A stretch of 64,000 nt of DNA from Duodenibacillus sp. GTDB lineage: Bacteria; Pseudomonadota; Gammaproteobacteria; Burkholderiales; Burkholderiaceae_F. The stretch is taken from NCBI GenBank assembly GCA_017628205.1, contig JAGBZO010000045.1, forward strand, positions 124,001 through 188,000, in the 5' to 3' direction. Shown piece after piece: positions 42,469 through 50,734 of this stretch; position 1 is the stretch's first letter, and each line of letters opens with the position of its first letter. The notes below the pieces were generated by a model that was not told where the DNA came from, made no database searches, and saw only the letters and a list, made by a program, of their open reading frames with translations. A program made the translations under genes and the position numbers.

Positions 42469-43881
42469 ATGACGTCGCCCGCTGACGTACTGCAAATGAT
42501 CAAAGACAACGATGTCAAGTTCGTTGATTATCGTTTTACGGACACGCACGGCAAAGAGCACCATTTGTCGGTTCCCGCTCGTGCCGTGACCGAAGACACG
42601 TTCGAGGACGGCCAGGCGTTTGACGGTTCCTCGATTGCAGGTTGGCGCGGTATCGAAGCGTCCGACATGATTTTGGTTCCCGATCCCGAAACGGCACGCA
42701 TGGATCCTTTCCGTGAACAGAATACGTTGATTCTGACTTGCGACGTTCAGGAACCGGATACCGGCAAGGGCTATGCCCGCGACCCGCGTTCGTTGGCTCG
42801 TCGTGCCGAAGCCTATCTGAAGTCGACCGGTATCGGCGATCAGGCTTTCTTCGGTCCCGAACCGGAATTCTTTATTTTCGACGGCATTACGTGGGGTACG
42901 GATCCCGACCACACGTTCTACAAGATTTTGTCCGAAGAAGCCCCTTGGTCCAGCAAGATCGAATATGAAGGCGGCAATCTCGGTCATCGTCCGCGTTTTA
43001 AGGGTGGCTATTTCCCCGTGCCTCCCGTTGACAGCTTTACGGAAATCCGTGCCGAAATGTGCACGTTGCTCGAACAGCAGGGCGTTCCCGTTGAAGTGCA
43101 TCATCATGAAAACGGTGCGGCCGGTCAGTGCGAAATCGGTACGAAGTTCTCGACGTTGGTCGAGCGTTGCGACTGGAACCAGATCATGAAGTACACGATC
43201 TGGAATGTTGCGGCCGCCTATGGCAAGACCGCCACGTTCATGCCCAAGCCCATGACCGGCGACGCCGGTTCTGGCATGCACGTTCACCAGTCCATCTGGA
43301 AGGACGGTCAGAACGTCTTTGCGGGTAACGGCTATGCCGGCTTGTCCGATATCGCCATGTACTACATCGGCGGCATCATCAAGCACGCTCGCGCGCTCAA
43401 CGCTTTTACCAACCCGACGACCAACTCCTACAAGCGTCTTGTCCCCGGGTTCGAAGCTCCGGTCAAGTTGGCCTATTCCGCCAAGAATCGTTCCGCGTCG
43501 TTGCGTATTCCGCACGTCCACAGCCCCAAGGCTCGTCGTGTTGAGGTTCGCTTCCCCGATCCCATGGCCAACCCGTATTTGGCTTTCTCCGCCATGCTGA
43601 TGGCCGGGTTGGACGGCATTCAGAACAAGATTCATCCGGGTGAACCCGCCGACAAGAACTTGTACGATTTGCCGCCTGAAGAAAACGCCAAGATCCCGAC
43701 CGTTTGCGCCGATTTGAGCGAAGCTCTGGACGCTTTGGAACAGGATCGCGAATTCTTGACGCGCGGCGGTGTTTTCACCGACGACTTGATCGACGCCTAC
43801 ATCGATATCAAGCGCAAGGAAGTGGCTCGTTATCGTGCAGCCGTTCAGCCGATCGAATACGACATGTACTTCGCACGCTAA
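42469..43881 (+). CDS. glnA: Glutamine synthetase type I
   Basis: The 470-residue enzyme makes glutamine from glutamate, ammonia and ATP, as a cytoplasmic dodecamer. Visible are FDGSSIAGW, the metal-binding [26 protein letters not shown], the ATP-binding [16 protein letters not shown], the Glu-flap region [13 protein letters not shown] and NRSASLRIP. The adenylylation loop [10 protein letters not shown] carries the Tyr that GlnE modifies, so covalent control is expected. ATG 42469 follows AGGAGAAAG. It has a sigma-54 promoter with NtrC-like sites and lies upstream of ntrBC, but a terminator separates the two. Confidence 0.97.
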   Translation: MTSPADVLQMIKDNDVKFVDYRFTDTHGKEHHLSVPARAVTEDTFEDGQAFDGSSIAGWRGIEASDMILVPDPETARMDPFREQNTLILTCDVQEPDTGKGYARDPRSLARRAEAYLKSTGIGDQAFFGPEPEFFIFDGITWGTDPDHTFYKILSEEAPWSSKIEYEGGNLGHRPRFKGGYFPVPPVDSFTEIRAEMCTLLEQQGVPVEVHHHENGAAGQCEIGTKFSTLVERCDWNQIMKYTIWNVAAAYGKTATFMPKPMTGDAGSGMHVHQSIWKDGQNVFAGNGYAGLSDIAMYYIGGIIKHARALNAFTNPTTNSYKRLVPGFEAPVKLAYSAKNRSASLRIPHVHSPKARRVEVRFPDPMANPYLAFSAMLMAGLDGIQNKIHPGEPADKNLYDLPPEENAKIPTVCADLSEALDALEQDREFLTRGGVFTDDLIDAYIDIKRKEVARYRAAVQPIEYDMYFAR

Positions 43882-43935
43882 TCGGCAGCAGTTCGGCCGT
43901 AAGATCCCGTCGGATCGTGCGGCCTCCAGCACATT

Positions 43936-43976
43936 AAAGAGCGCTTCGAGGCAATGGATCGAGCGCTCTTTTTTTT
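43936..43976 (+). terminator. Terminator between glnA and ntrB
   Basis: AAAGAGCGCT and AGCGCTCTTT flank a partly paired interior, followed by eight T residues. It would lower, perhaps not abolish, read-through into ntrBC. Confidence 0.85.
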
Positions 43977-43988
43977 ATATGAGTTGAG

Positions 43989-45077
43989 ATGTCCGTGATT
44001 GAGTCCCAACCGTTTGATTCTTTTGCCGGCCAGGTCTTGGACAAATTGGCCACGAGCGTGATCGTCTGTGATGATGCCGCGCGCGTGGTCTGGTGCAATG
44101 CGGCAGCCGAAGTGCTTTTGGGGTGTTCGCGCGCCCATTTGAAACGAGTGAATTTGGGAATGCTGTTGCCTCAGGTCAAGCAATGGCTCGGGCAACTGGT
44201 CGGAACGCAAGGCAAATACATTCCGTACAACGCAGTGACGCAATTATGTCGTCCGCCCAACGCCCCCGTACCCGTCCACATTACGATTTCAAGCATGAGC
44301 GGCGTGCGTGATTTGTTCATGATTGAAGTGATCGAGCTGGACCAGGCGTTTGAGATCGTGCGTCAGGAGCAGGAAGAAGGCACGACGGACATGACCAAGG
44401 TACTTTTGCGTAATTTGGCTCATGAAATCAAAAATCCGTTGGGCGGCATTCGCGGCGCGGCGCAACTGCTGGAGTTGGAATTGGCGGCCGGCGAACAGAA
44501 GGAATATACGGACGTCATCATCAACGAAGCCGATCGTTTGCAGTCCTTGGTCGATCGTCTGCTGGTTCCTTACCGGCACCAACTCAATACGCAGAAGGTC
44601 AATATCCACGAAGTACTCGAGAGAGTCAGGGCCGTTGTCGGTGCCGAGTTCGGCCCGAAGTTGCGCATCGATCGTGATTACGACGTCTCAGTACCCGAAA
44701 TTATCGGTGACTTCGAACAGCTTGTTCAGGTCTTTTTGAATATTCTGCGCAATGCCGCACAGGCGTTGCAAGAGCAAATACACGATGCGACGGCTCGGAT
44801 CGTTTTGCGAACGCGCGTAACGCGACAGGTCACGATTCGTCGTCAACGCCATCGTCTCGCATTGTCCGTTCATGTCATTGACAACGGTCCCGGGATTGAT
44901 GAGGCGATCAAGGAAAAGATTTTTTATCCCTTGGTGACCGGACGGGCCGAAGGAACCGGCCTCGGGTTGGCGTTGGTTCAACACTACGTCGAACAGCACG
45001 GTGGTTTGGTGGAAGTGAACAGTATTCCCGGATGCACGGATTTCAGTCTCGTGTTTCCCTTTGAACAGAAGGTGTAA
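43989..45077 (+). CDS. glnL: Nitrogen regulation sensor kinase NtrB
   Basis: NtrB phosphorylates or dephosphorylates NtrC under control of the PII protein. The 362-residue cytosolic kinase has an N-terminal PAS domain (CDDAARVVWCNAAAEVLLG), then the H-box NLAHEIKNPLGGIRGAAQLLE with the phosphorylated His. The ATPase domain follows: N-box NILRNAAQALQEQ, G1-box VIDNGPGID and G2 GRAEGTGLGLALVQ. There are no membrane segments, as expected for this sensor. Its stop is 2 nt before ntrC. The gene is also called ntrB. Confidence 0.95.
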   Translation: MSVIESQPFDSFAGQVLDKLATSVIVCDDAARVVWCNAAAEVLLGCSRAHLKRVNLGMLLPQVKQWLGQLVGTQGKYIPYNAVTQLCRPPNAPVPVHITISSMSGVRDLFMIEVIELDQAFEIVRQEQEEGTTDMTKVLLRNLAHEIKNPLGGIRGAAQLLELELAAGEQKEYTDVIINEADRLQSLVDRLLVPYRHQLNTQKVNIHEVLERVRAVVGAEFGPKLRIDRDYDVSVPEIIGDFEQLVQVFLNILRNAAQALQEQIHDATARIVLRTRVTRQVTIRRQRHRLALSVHVIDNGPGIDEAIKEKIFYPLVTGRAEGTGLGLALVQHYVEQHGGLVEVNSIPGCTDFSLVFPFEQKV

Positions 45078-45079
45078 AG

Positions 45080-46501
45080 ATGCAAGCAATTTGGGTTGTG
45101 GACGATGATCGTTCCATCCGATGGGTGTTGGAAAAAGCGTTGACTCGAGCGCAAATGCCGGTACGTCTGTTTGAAAAGGCCGAGGACGTCGTGACGGCAT
45201 TGCGTTTTGAGGAGCCTTCCGTCGTTTTGAGCGACATTCGCATGCCCGACATGAGCGGCGTGGAGTTGTTGGCGAAAATCAAAGAGCGCAATCCACAAAT
45301 TCCCGTCATTATCATGACCGCATTTAGCGACTTGGACAGTGCTGTGAGCGCATTTCAAAGTGGCGCTTACGAGTATTTGGCCAAGCCCTTTGACATCAAC
45401 AACGTCATCGAGTTGTTGCGACGCGTTCGTGAAGAAAGGCAAGGAACGCAGTCGACGGATGGTGCCGAGTTGACCAGCACGCAAGACTCTCCCGACATGA
45501 TCGGTCAATCGCGCGCCATGCAGGAAGTGTTTCGCGCCATCGGGCGTTTGTCACAAAGTCATGTCACCGTGTTGTTGACGGGGGAATCGGGCAGCGGCAA
45601 AGAAGTGGTGGCTCGAGCGTTGCATCGACACAGTTTGCGCGCCAAGGCGCCGTTCGTTGCGATCAATACGGCAGCAATTCCTCGCGAATTGCTCGAAAGC
45701 GAGTTGTTCGGGCATGAACGAGGCGCGTTTACAGGTGCCAACACCTTGCAATACGGTCGCTTCGAGCAGGCCAAGGGCGGAACGTTGTTCCTCGATGAAA
45801 TCGGAGATATGCCGATGGAGTTGCAGACACGTTTGCTGCGCGTATTGTCGGACGGGAGTTTTTATCGTGTCGGCGGTCGTCAGCTGATTCACGCCGACGT
45901 GCGCGTGATTGCCGCTACGAATCAAAATCTTGAAGAGCGTGTGAAAGAAGGCTTGTTCCGCGAAGATTTGTACCATCGTTTGAACGTGATTCGCTTGCGT
46001 TTGCCTCCCCTCAGAGAGCGCGTCGAGGACATCGAGGCCTTGTCCAATCATTTTTTAACGGCGGCTGCCAAAAGTTTGCGGACCGAACGCAAACAGTTGT
46101 CTCTTGAAGCCCTCAATTGCATGCAAGCCTTTGCATTTCCTGGCAATGTCCGACAGCTTGAAAATGTGTGCAATTGGTTGACCGTCATGGCGCCGTCCCA
46201 AATCATTCGAGCCAATGATTTGCCGCCGGAATTTCACGATCGCACGCCGGCGCCCGTGATGACGGCAATGTCGTGCGAGCCGTCGATGCAGTTGTGGACG
46301 GAGGGTTTGCGCGAGGAAGTGTTGCAGTCGCTCAAAGAGAATAAACCGCAAGTGATGACCGAAATGATGCGACGGTTCGAATCCGTCGTTTACAAAGCGG
46401 CGCTTGAGGCGACCAACGGTAAAAAGATCGAGGCGGCGCAGAAATTGGGCGTGGGTCGAAACACCTTGACGCGAAAAATTCAAGAATTGGATTTGGCTTG
46501 A
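45080..46501 (+). CDS. glnG: Nitrogen regulator NtrC, sigma-54 activator
   Basis: The 473-residue response regulator has a receiver domain with phospho-acceptor Asp52 (SDIRMPDMSG), and a central AAA domain. Walker A is GESGSGKE, the sigma-54-contacting loop is GAFTGA, and Walker B is GGTLFLDEIGDMP. The C-terminal Fis-type helix-turn-helix reads KIEAAQKLGVGRNTLTRKIQEL. It pairs with NtrB directly upstream and should act at the two NtrC-like sites in front of glnA in this window. Also called ntrC. Confidence 0.96.
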   Translation: MQAIWVVDDDRSIRWVLEKALTRAQMPVRLFEKAEDVVTALRFEEPSVVLSDIRMPDMSGVELLAKIKERNPQIPVIIMTAFSDLDSAVSAFQSGAYEYLAKPFDINNVIELLRRVREERQGTQSTDGAELTSTQDSPDMIGQSRAMQEVFRAIGRLSQSHVTVLLTGESGSGKEVVARALHRHSLRAKAPFVAINTAAIPRELLESELFGHERGAFTGANTLQYGRFEQAKGGTLFLDEIGDMPMELQTRLLRVLSDGSFYRVGGRQLIHADVRVIAATNQNLEERVKEGLFREDLYHRLNVIRLRLPPLRERVEDIEALSNHFLTAAAKSLRTERKQLSLEALNCMQAFAFPGNVRQLENVCNWLTVMAPSQIIRANDLPPEFHDRTPAPVMTAMSCEPSMQLWTEGLREEVLQSLKENKPQVMTEMMRRFESVVYKAALEATNGKKIEAAQKLGVGRNTLTRKIQELDLA

Positions 46502-46549
46502 CGGTAAAATAAACATTTAATCGCTTAATTTGAGAGGAAACGCACACGC

Positions 46550-47584
46550 ATGGCAAGAGCCGAACACTTGTCGGAATTGGTTGATTTGTTGGTCCAACGC
46601 GGTGCCAAGACGGGACACATCCGTCGTTTGCTTCGAGCCTGGATGCATTTGGGCCCGTGGGAAGAGCGATCTAACGATCGATATCCCAAGCGGGTGGCCG
46701 AGTTCTTGCCGGAGTTCAAAAGCCGCTTGCAGGGCTTGTCTCGCGTTTTGCCGATCGAAAGTCGACAGCCCGACTCCATGAAGTTGATCGTCGGTTTGCA
46801 TGACGGGGAGTGCGTGGAATCCGTTCTGTTGCCGCGACAGGCGCTGTGTATTTCGACCCAGGTCGGATGCGCCGTCGGCTGCGTGTTTTGCATGACGGGA
46901 AAAAGCGGCCTGATTCGCCAGTTAAGTAGTGCGGAGATTTTGGCTCAGGTGGCGGAAGCCCGCGCCATTCGCCCCAATCTGAAGAAGGTGGTTCTGATGG
47001 GGATGGGGGAACCGAGTCACAATCTCAAGGCGGTTTGCGAAGCCATCGAATTTATGGGGACGACGCTCGGCATGGCGCACAAAGAAATCGTTGTGTCCAC
47101 CGTGGGCGATCGACGCTTGTTCGAGGTGTTGCCGACGCTGTCCGTCAAACCGGCCATTGCGCTGTCGTTGCATACGACGGATAACGAGAAGCGTCGCCGT
47201 TTGTTGACCAACGCGGCTCCGCTTAGCGTGGAGGAAGTGTTGGAATCGACGCTGTCGTATGCGGAGGCTACGAAATACCCGGCTCAGATCGAATGGACCT
47301 TGATGGCCGGCGTGAACGATACGTTTGAGGAAGTGGAGCGTTTGGCCGATTTGCTTGAGGGCCGTTACGCGATGGTCAATTTCATCGCCGTCAATCCGAT
47401 TGACGGTTCGCCGTATCAGCGTCCGAGCGATGCCCACATGCAGGATTTGATAACGATTCTGCGCCGTCGCGGCATTGTCGCGACGATTCGTATGAGCGCA
47501 GCCCAAGACGTGGATGGCGGATGCGGACAGTTACGCGCCCGAGTAGTCGGCCGACAGAGTGAAGTACAAAAGGAAAACCAATGA
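46550..47584 (+). CDS. RlmN/Cfr-like radical SAM RNA methyltransferase
   Basis: The 344-residue protein belongs to the RlmN family, whose main member makes m2A2503 in 23S rRNA and m2A37 in tRNA. The cluster triad is C107, C111 and C114 (CAVGCVFC). The partner Cys100 lies in ALCISTQVGC and the methyl-carrier Cys near position 325 in GGCGQL. VVLMGMGEPSHNL and STVGDRR are also family blocks. It is about 40 residues shorter than E. coli RlmN and its N-terminal helical domain is reduced. A standard rlmN is usually found elsewhere in betaproteobacteria, so this may be a second, RlmN-like enzyme. GAGAGGAAAC precedes the ATG. It overlaps the next gene by 4 nt. Confidence 0.85.
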   Translation: MARAEHLSELVDLLVQRGAKTGHIRRLLRAWMHLGPWEERSNDRYPKRVAEFLPEFKSRLQGLSRVLPIESRQPDSMKLIVGLHDGECVESVLLPRQALCISTQVGCAVGCVFCMTGKSGLIRQLSSAEILAQVAEARAIRPNLKKVVLMGMGEPSHNLKAVCEAIEFMGTTLGMAHKEIVVSTVGDRRLFEVLPTLSVKPAIALSLHTTDNEKRRRLLTNAAPLSVEEVLESTLSYAEATKYPAQIEWTLMAGVNDTFEEVERLADLLEGRYAMVNFIAVNPIDGSPYQRPSDAHMQDLITILRRRGIVATIRMSAAQDVDGGCGQLRARVVGRQSEVQKENQ

Positions 47585-48033
47585 AACGACGCAGTCAAAA
47601 ATTAAACCCCTCCAAAGCCAAAACGATGTGGTTGGCGTGGTTGACTTGGGGGGTGATGGGTTCGATTTTTGTTTTCGAGGACGTTAGCGGCGGTACCGGG
47701 TGGTTGACGTTGTTGTTGACGGCGCCTTTTTGGTTGATGTTTGCCGTTTGGCCTGTTTTGTGGCTGTGGTTGGCAACCCGTCGCAATCCCGACTGGGTCG
47801 AGTTGGACGATGACATTATTGCCGGAGAGAAAATGGCCCGTCTCGTTCAGCACAACGGCGTGCGCTATGTCGACATGGACGCGTTCAGTTTTGTTTTCGG
47901 AACGCCGACCGATCTGGACTTCGTCAATATCCCGGGAGGTAACGAGCGATTCGTGACGATCGATACCGTTCGACCTTTTGCCAAAGACAACAAGCCGTTG
48001 GCCAAATGGTTGTCGGTCGTGGATTCGCTGTAA
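47581..48033 (+). CDS. Small membrane protein of unknown function, coupled to the rlmN-like gene
   Basis: The 150-residue protein starts at ATG 47581 within the rlmN-like stop (ATGA). A basic N-terminus (KRRSQKLNPSKAK) is followed by two hydrophobic segments rich in Trp (about residues 16-34 and 41-65), which place the N-terminus in the cytoplasm. The remaining 85 residues are soluble and contain aromatic and acidic residues. I do not recognise the family. Translational coupling suggests common expression with the RNA modification enzyme, not necessarily a common pathway. Confidence 0.65.
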   Translation: MKRRSQKLNPSKAKTMWLAWLTWGVMGSIFVFEDVSGGTGWLTLLLTAPFWLMFAVWPVLWLWLATRRNPDWVELDDDIIAGEKMARLVQHNGVRYVDMDAFSFVFGTPTDLDFVNIPGGNERFVTIDTVRPFAKDNKPLAKWLSVVDSL

Positions 48034-48046
48034 TCGAGGATGAAGT

Positions 48047-48083
48047 AAAAAAACGGCGTGTGCTTGGCACACGCCGTTTTTTT
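48047..48083. terminator. Bidirectional terminator between the small membrane protein gene and tolA
   Basis: AAAAAAACGGCGTGTGC and its complement with loop TTG; strong T runs on both strands. The right end touches the tolA stop codon. Confidence 0.9.
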
Positions 48084-49050
48084 AGTGGGTGTCTTCCACC
48101 GGATCGAAAGTGATTTCCATCGTGCGCGGCATGGGAGTGTGATCGCCCGGTTTGGGCAACGGATTGCACTTCAAAATAGCGCGCTCGACGGCCGTGTCAA
48201 ACGCAGGCAGTCCGGACGACTTCAAGAGTCTGGGCGCCTGTGCGTGCTCGCCGTTGGGCAATAACGTCAACTGGTAAACCGCCTTGTGCGAGCCACGCGT
48301 CACGTTGCTCGGAACCGTGTACGTAATCCACGGTCGGATGCAAGCGGCTACACGGGTCGAGTACTGTGCTGACACGCGTCCCGTGAGATTTTGTTGACGA
48401 ATGGTCGGATCGCCTTTGGTGGAACCAACTCGAGCCGAGTGAGCGGCGGGCGCATTGGCAATACGAGCCAGTTCGGCCTTACGGATTTCTTCGGCCAAAC
48501 GCTTTTGTTCGGCGGCCTCGCGTTTCTTTCGTTCGGCCTCGCGGCGACGCGCTTCTTCAATACGGCGCTTGCGTTCGGCTTCGGCTTTGCGTTTCTTTTC
48601 TTCGGCCAAGCGCTTGGCTTCCGCGCGTCGTTTTTCTTCAGCGATGCGCTTTTCTTCGGCTATGCGCTTTTCTTCGGCTATGCGTTTTTGTTCCGCAATA
48701 CGCTTTTCTTCTTCAAGTTTGCGTTGCTCGGCCAGCTTGATCTCGGCTTCTTTGGCGGCAATTTCTTCCGGCGTCGGAGCGGGAGGTTTTGGCTCGGCCT
48801 TAGGCTCGGGTTCAGGTTTTGGTTCGGGGTCGGGCGGCGTCGGTTTCACCGCTTCTTTGCCACGTTCTTCGCTCGTGGCATCCTGAGGAGCCCACAGTTC
48901 GGCGTAGAACGTTTCGGATTCGGTTCGCCACTGCATGGCCGAAATGAGACCGACGACCAATAACGCGTGAACGGCCAAAGCCCCGGCGAAGCCGAAAGCT
49001 CCGTCGGATGCCTTATGGTTTGAGACGCGTTTGTTCATAGGCTGGGTCAT
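48082..49050 (-). CDS. tolA: TolA, Tol-Pal energy-transducing envelope protein
   Basis: TolA spans the periplasm between TolQR and Pal/TolB. The 322-residue protein has an N-terminal anchor (about residues 20-40, AFGFAGALAVHALLVVGLIS), a Pro/Glu/Lys-rich linker, and a long Lys/Glu/Ala helix with repeats of KRIAEE. The globular C-terminus contains CIRPWITYTVP and SSGLPAFDTAVERAILKC, a TolA/TonB-type domain with two Cys. It is last in the minus-strand ybgC-tolQ-tolR-tolA cluster. Confidence 0.92.
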   Translation of the reverse strand: MTQPMNKRVSNHKASDGAFGFAGALAVHALLVVGLISAMQWRTESETFYAELWAPQDATSEERGKEAVKPTPPDPEPKPEPEPKAEPKPPAPTPEEIAAKEAEIKLAEQRKLEEEKRIAEQKRIAEEKRIAEEKRIAEEKRRAEAKRLAEEKKRKAEAERKRRIEEARRREAERKKREAAEQKRLAEEIRKAELARIANAPAAHSARVGSTKGDPTIRQQNLTGRVSAQYSTRVAACIRPWITYTVPSNVTRGSHKAVYQLTLLPNGEHAQAPRLLKSSGLPAFDTAVERAILKCNPLPKPGDHTPMPRTMEITFDPVEDTH

Positions 49051-49061
49051 GCGGATCTCCG

Positions 49062-49493
49062 TTAACGGCGGGTCCGCTCGATTTGCAATGCCAGACCGAC
49101 GCGCTGAACGTCGGACTGTTGGAGTTGTTTCATGACGTTGACGACTTGTTCGTAACGTACGTCACGATCGGCGGCGATCACAACCGGCGTTTCAGGTGCC
49201 CCTGCCTGAGCGCTCTTTACGTTGGCAACTAATGTTGCCAACTCGATCGGCTTGAGCCCTTTGTCTGTCTTGATACCCAACTTCCCATCGGCGTGAACGA
49301 CCACTTCCACGACTTTCTGGGGTGCCGTGCTGGCCTTTTGGACGGACGGCAAATTGACGATGGACGGGTTGACAAAGGGAGCAGCCACCATCAAGATCAC
49401 GACCAATACGAGCATGACGTCGATATAAGGCACGACGTTCATGTCGCTCATCAAGCGGCGCCGAGACCGAATTCGAGAACTTCCTAATGCCAT
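49062..49493 (-). CDS. tolR: TolR, Tol-Pal proton channel subunit (ExbD family)
   Basis: The 143-residue ExbD/TolR protein has a single N-terminal membrane segment carrying the essential Asp25 in VPYIDVMLVLVVILMV. The periplasmic domain includes VVIAADRDVRYEQVVNVMKQLQ near the C-terminus. The gene starts 17 nt after tolQ. TolQ and TolR form the proton-driven motor for TolA. Confidence 0.94.
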   Translation of the reverse strand: MALGSSRIRSRRRLMSDMNVVPYIDVMLVLVVILMVAAPFVNPSIVNLPSVQKASTAPQKVVEVVVHADGKLGIKTDKGLKPIELATLVANVKSAQAGAPETPVVIAADRDVRYEQVVNVMKQLQQSDVQRVGLALQIERTRR

Positions 49494-49510
49494 GATGACG
49501 ACTCTTGAGG

Positions 49511-50176
49511 TTAATGCTGACGAGCGAGGATGTTCAAAAATTCCTCGGAGAAGCTGTCAAAGCGATTCGTGATACGGTCAAGACGGGTGGCGAAATAATT
49601 GTAAGCGGCGGTCGCGGGAATGGCGGCGAACAAACCGATGGCCGTAGCGACCAATGCTTCGGCAATCCCCGGGGCCACGACGGCCAACGAGACGTTGTCG
49701 AGCGTGGACAAGCCGGTAAAGGCGTTCATGATGCCCCAGACGGTGCCAAAGAGCCCGATGTACGGGGAGACGGAACCGATGGAAGCAAGCAACGGCAAGC
49801 CGCGTTCAAGGTCGTCCAACTCGCGTTGATAAACGGCGTTCATGCCGCGACGAACGCCCGAGAGCAATTCGCCTTCTGCTTTTCCGGATAACTTTAGGTA
49901 CTCGGTCATGCCGGCGGCAAAAATACGTTCTTCGGCGCCGGAACGGTCGCGACGTGAGGTGGCCGTTTCAAACAACTGGGCCAAATCGGCGCCGGACCAG
50001 AAGCGTTTTTCAAATTCGTTGGTCTGTTTCATGGCGCGGGACAGGACGATTCCCTTGCTGAAAATGGTCGCCCAACTGAGAAGGGATGCGAAGACCAAAA
50101 TGCCCATGACGATTTTGACCACGAGCGAAGCGTTCATCACCAACGTGACGATGGAAAGATCGGCGGAAGGAGTCAT
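49511..50176 (-). CDS. tolQ: TolQ, Tol-Pal proton channel subunit (ExbB/MotA family)
   Basis: This 221-residue protein has three membrane segments. Conserved stretches are the GLPLLASIGSVSPYIGLFGTVWGIMNAF block, IAEALVATAIGLFAAIPATAAYNYF with the channel Thr residues, and SRDRSGAEERIF-like cytosolic helices. The family start MTPSADLSIVTLVMNAS fixes ATG 50176. It lies 5 nt after ybgC and is co-transcribed with tolR and tolA. Confidence 0.94.
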   Translation of the reverse strand: MTPSADLSIVTLVMNASLVVKIVMGILVFASLLSWATIFSKGIVLSRAMKQTNEFEKRFWSGADLAQLFETATSRRDRSGAEERIFAAGMTEYLKLSGKAEGELLSGVRRGMNAVYQRELDDLERGLPLLASIGSVSPYIGLFGTVWGIMNAFTGLSTLDNVSLAVVAPGIAEALVATAIGLFAAIPATAAYNYFATRLDRITNRFDSFSEEFLNILARQH

Positions 50177-50181
50177 TTTGT

Positions 50182-50634
50182 TCAGTTCTCCGTGTCCAAA
50201 TACGGTAAAAGGCTGTTGAAAATCGAGTCGGGAAGGACGACGGGATTCCCTTTGACGGGGTCGACGGAGGCACAACGTACGGTTGCCGTCGTCATCAATT
50301 GGTCGTCACGATAAATTTTTTGTTCAAAAATGAAGCTGGCGCGGCGCAGCCCGATCAGGCGGGTGCGAACGGTCAGCATGTCATCGAGCTGAGCGGGGCG
50401 ACGGTAATTGATCTCGATGCCGGCCACGACAAAAATCGGTTGACCGCTTTTCTTCATGGCGTTTTGCTCGAAGCCGATGGATCGCAGCATGTCCGTGCGA
50501 CCGCGCTCCATGAATTTCAAGTAATTGGAGTGATAAACGATGCCGCCGGCATCGGTGTCTTCCCAGTAAATACGTACGGGAATGTCAAAATATTTCGGGG
50601 CCATGTGTGTAAATTGTTTTCGTTGGGTTTGCAT
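50182..50634 (-). CDS. ybgC: Tol-Pal-associated acyl-CoA thioesterase YbgC
   Basis: A hot-dog-fold thioesterase of about 140-150 residues. The signature VRIYWEDTDAGGIVYHSNYLKFMERGR carries the catalytic Asp of the 4-hydroxybenzoyl-CoA thioesterase class, and RLIGLRRASFIFEQKI follows. The start is uncertain (ATG 50634 or 50604) because neither has a clear Shine-Dalgarno. It heads the tolQRA cluster, as in E. coli. Confidence 0.92.
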   Translation of the reverse strand: MQTQRKQFTHMAPKYFDIPVRIYWEDTDAGGIVYHSNYLKFMERGRTDMLRSIGFEQNAMKKSGQPIFVVAGIEINYRRPAQLDDMLTVRTRLIGLRRASFIFEQKIYRDDQLMTTATVRCASVDPVKGNPVVLPDSIFNSLLPYLDTEN

Positions 50635-50734
50635 TGGACACAAAATCCGTCAAAATCCAATGCGTGGTCCGTTTTTCTAATTGAGGCTAACGGGCAAAGT
50701 ATATTGGATTTCCTATAGGCTGATAAGAAGAAAC

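Noticed and set aside
42130-43932. 600-codon minus-strand ORF covering glnA and the 5' part of tmRNA
   Set aside because: It runs through the tmRNA gene and the sigma-54 promoter, which no real gene would, and lies opposite glnA.
48480-48760. Repetitive DNA on the plus strand as a possible repeat array
   Set aside because: It is the coding sequence of the Lys/Glu/Ala helix of TolA; units vary and stay in frame. Not a CRISPR or satellite.
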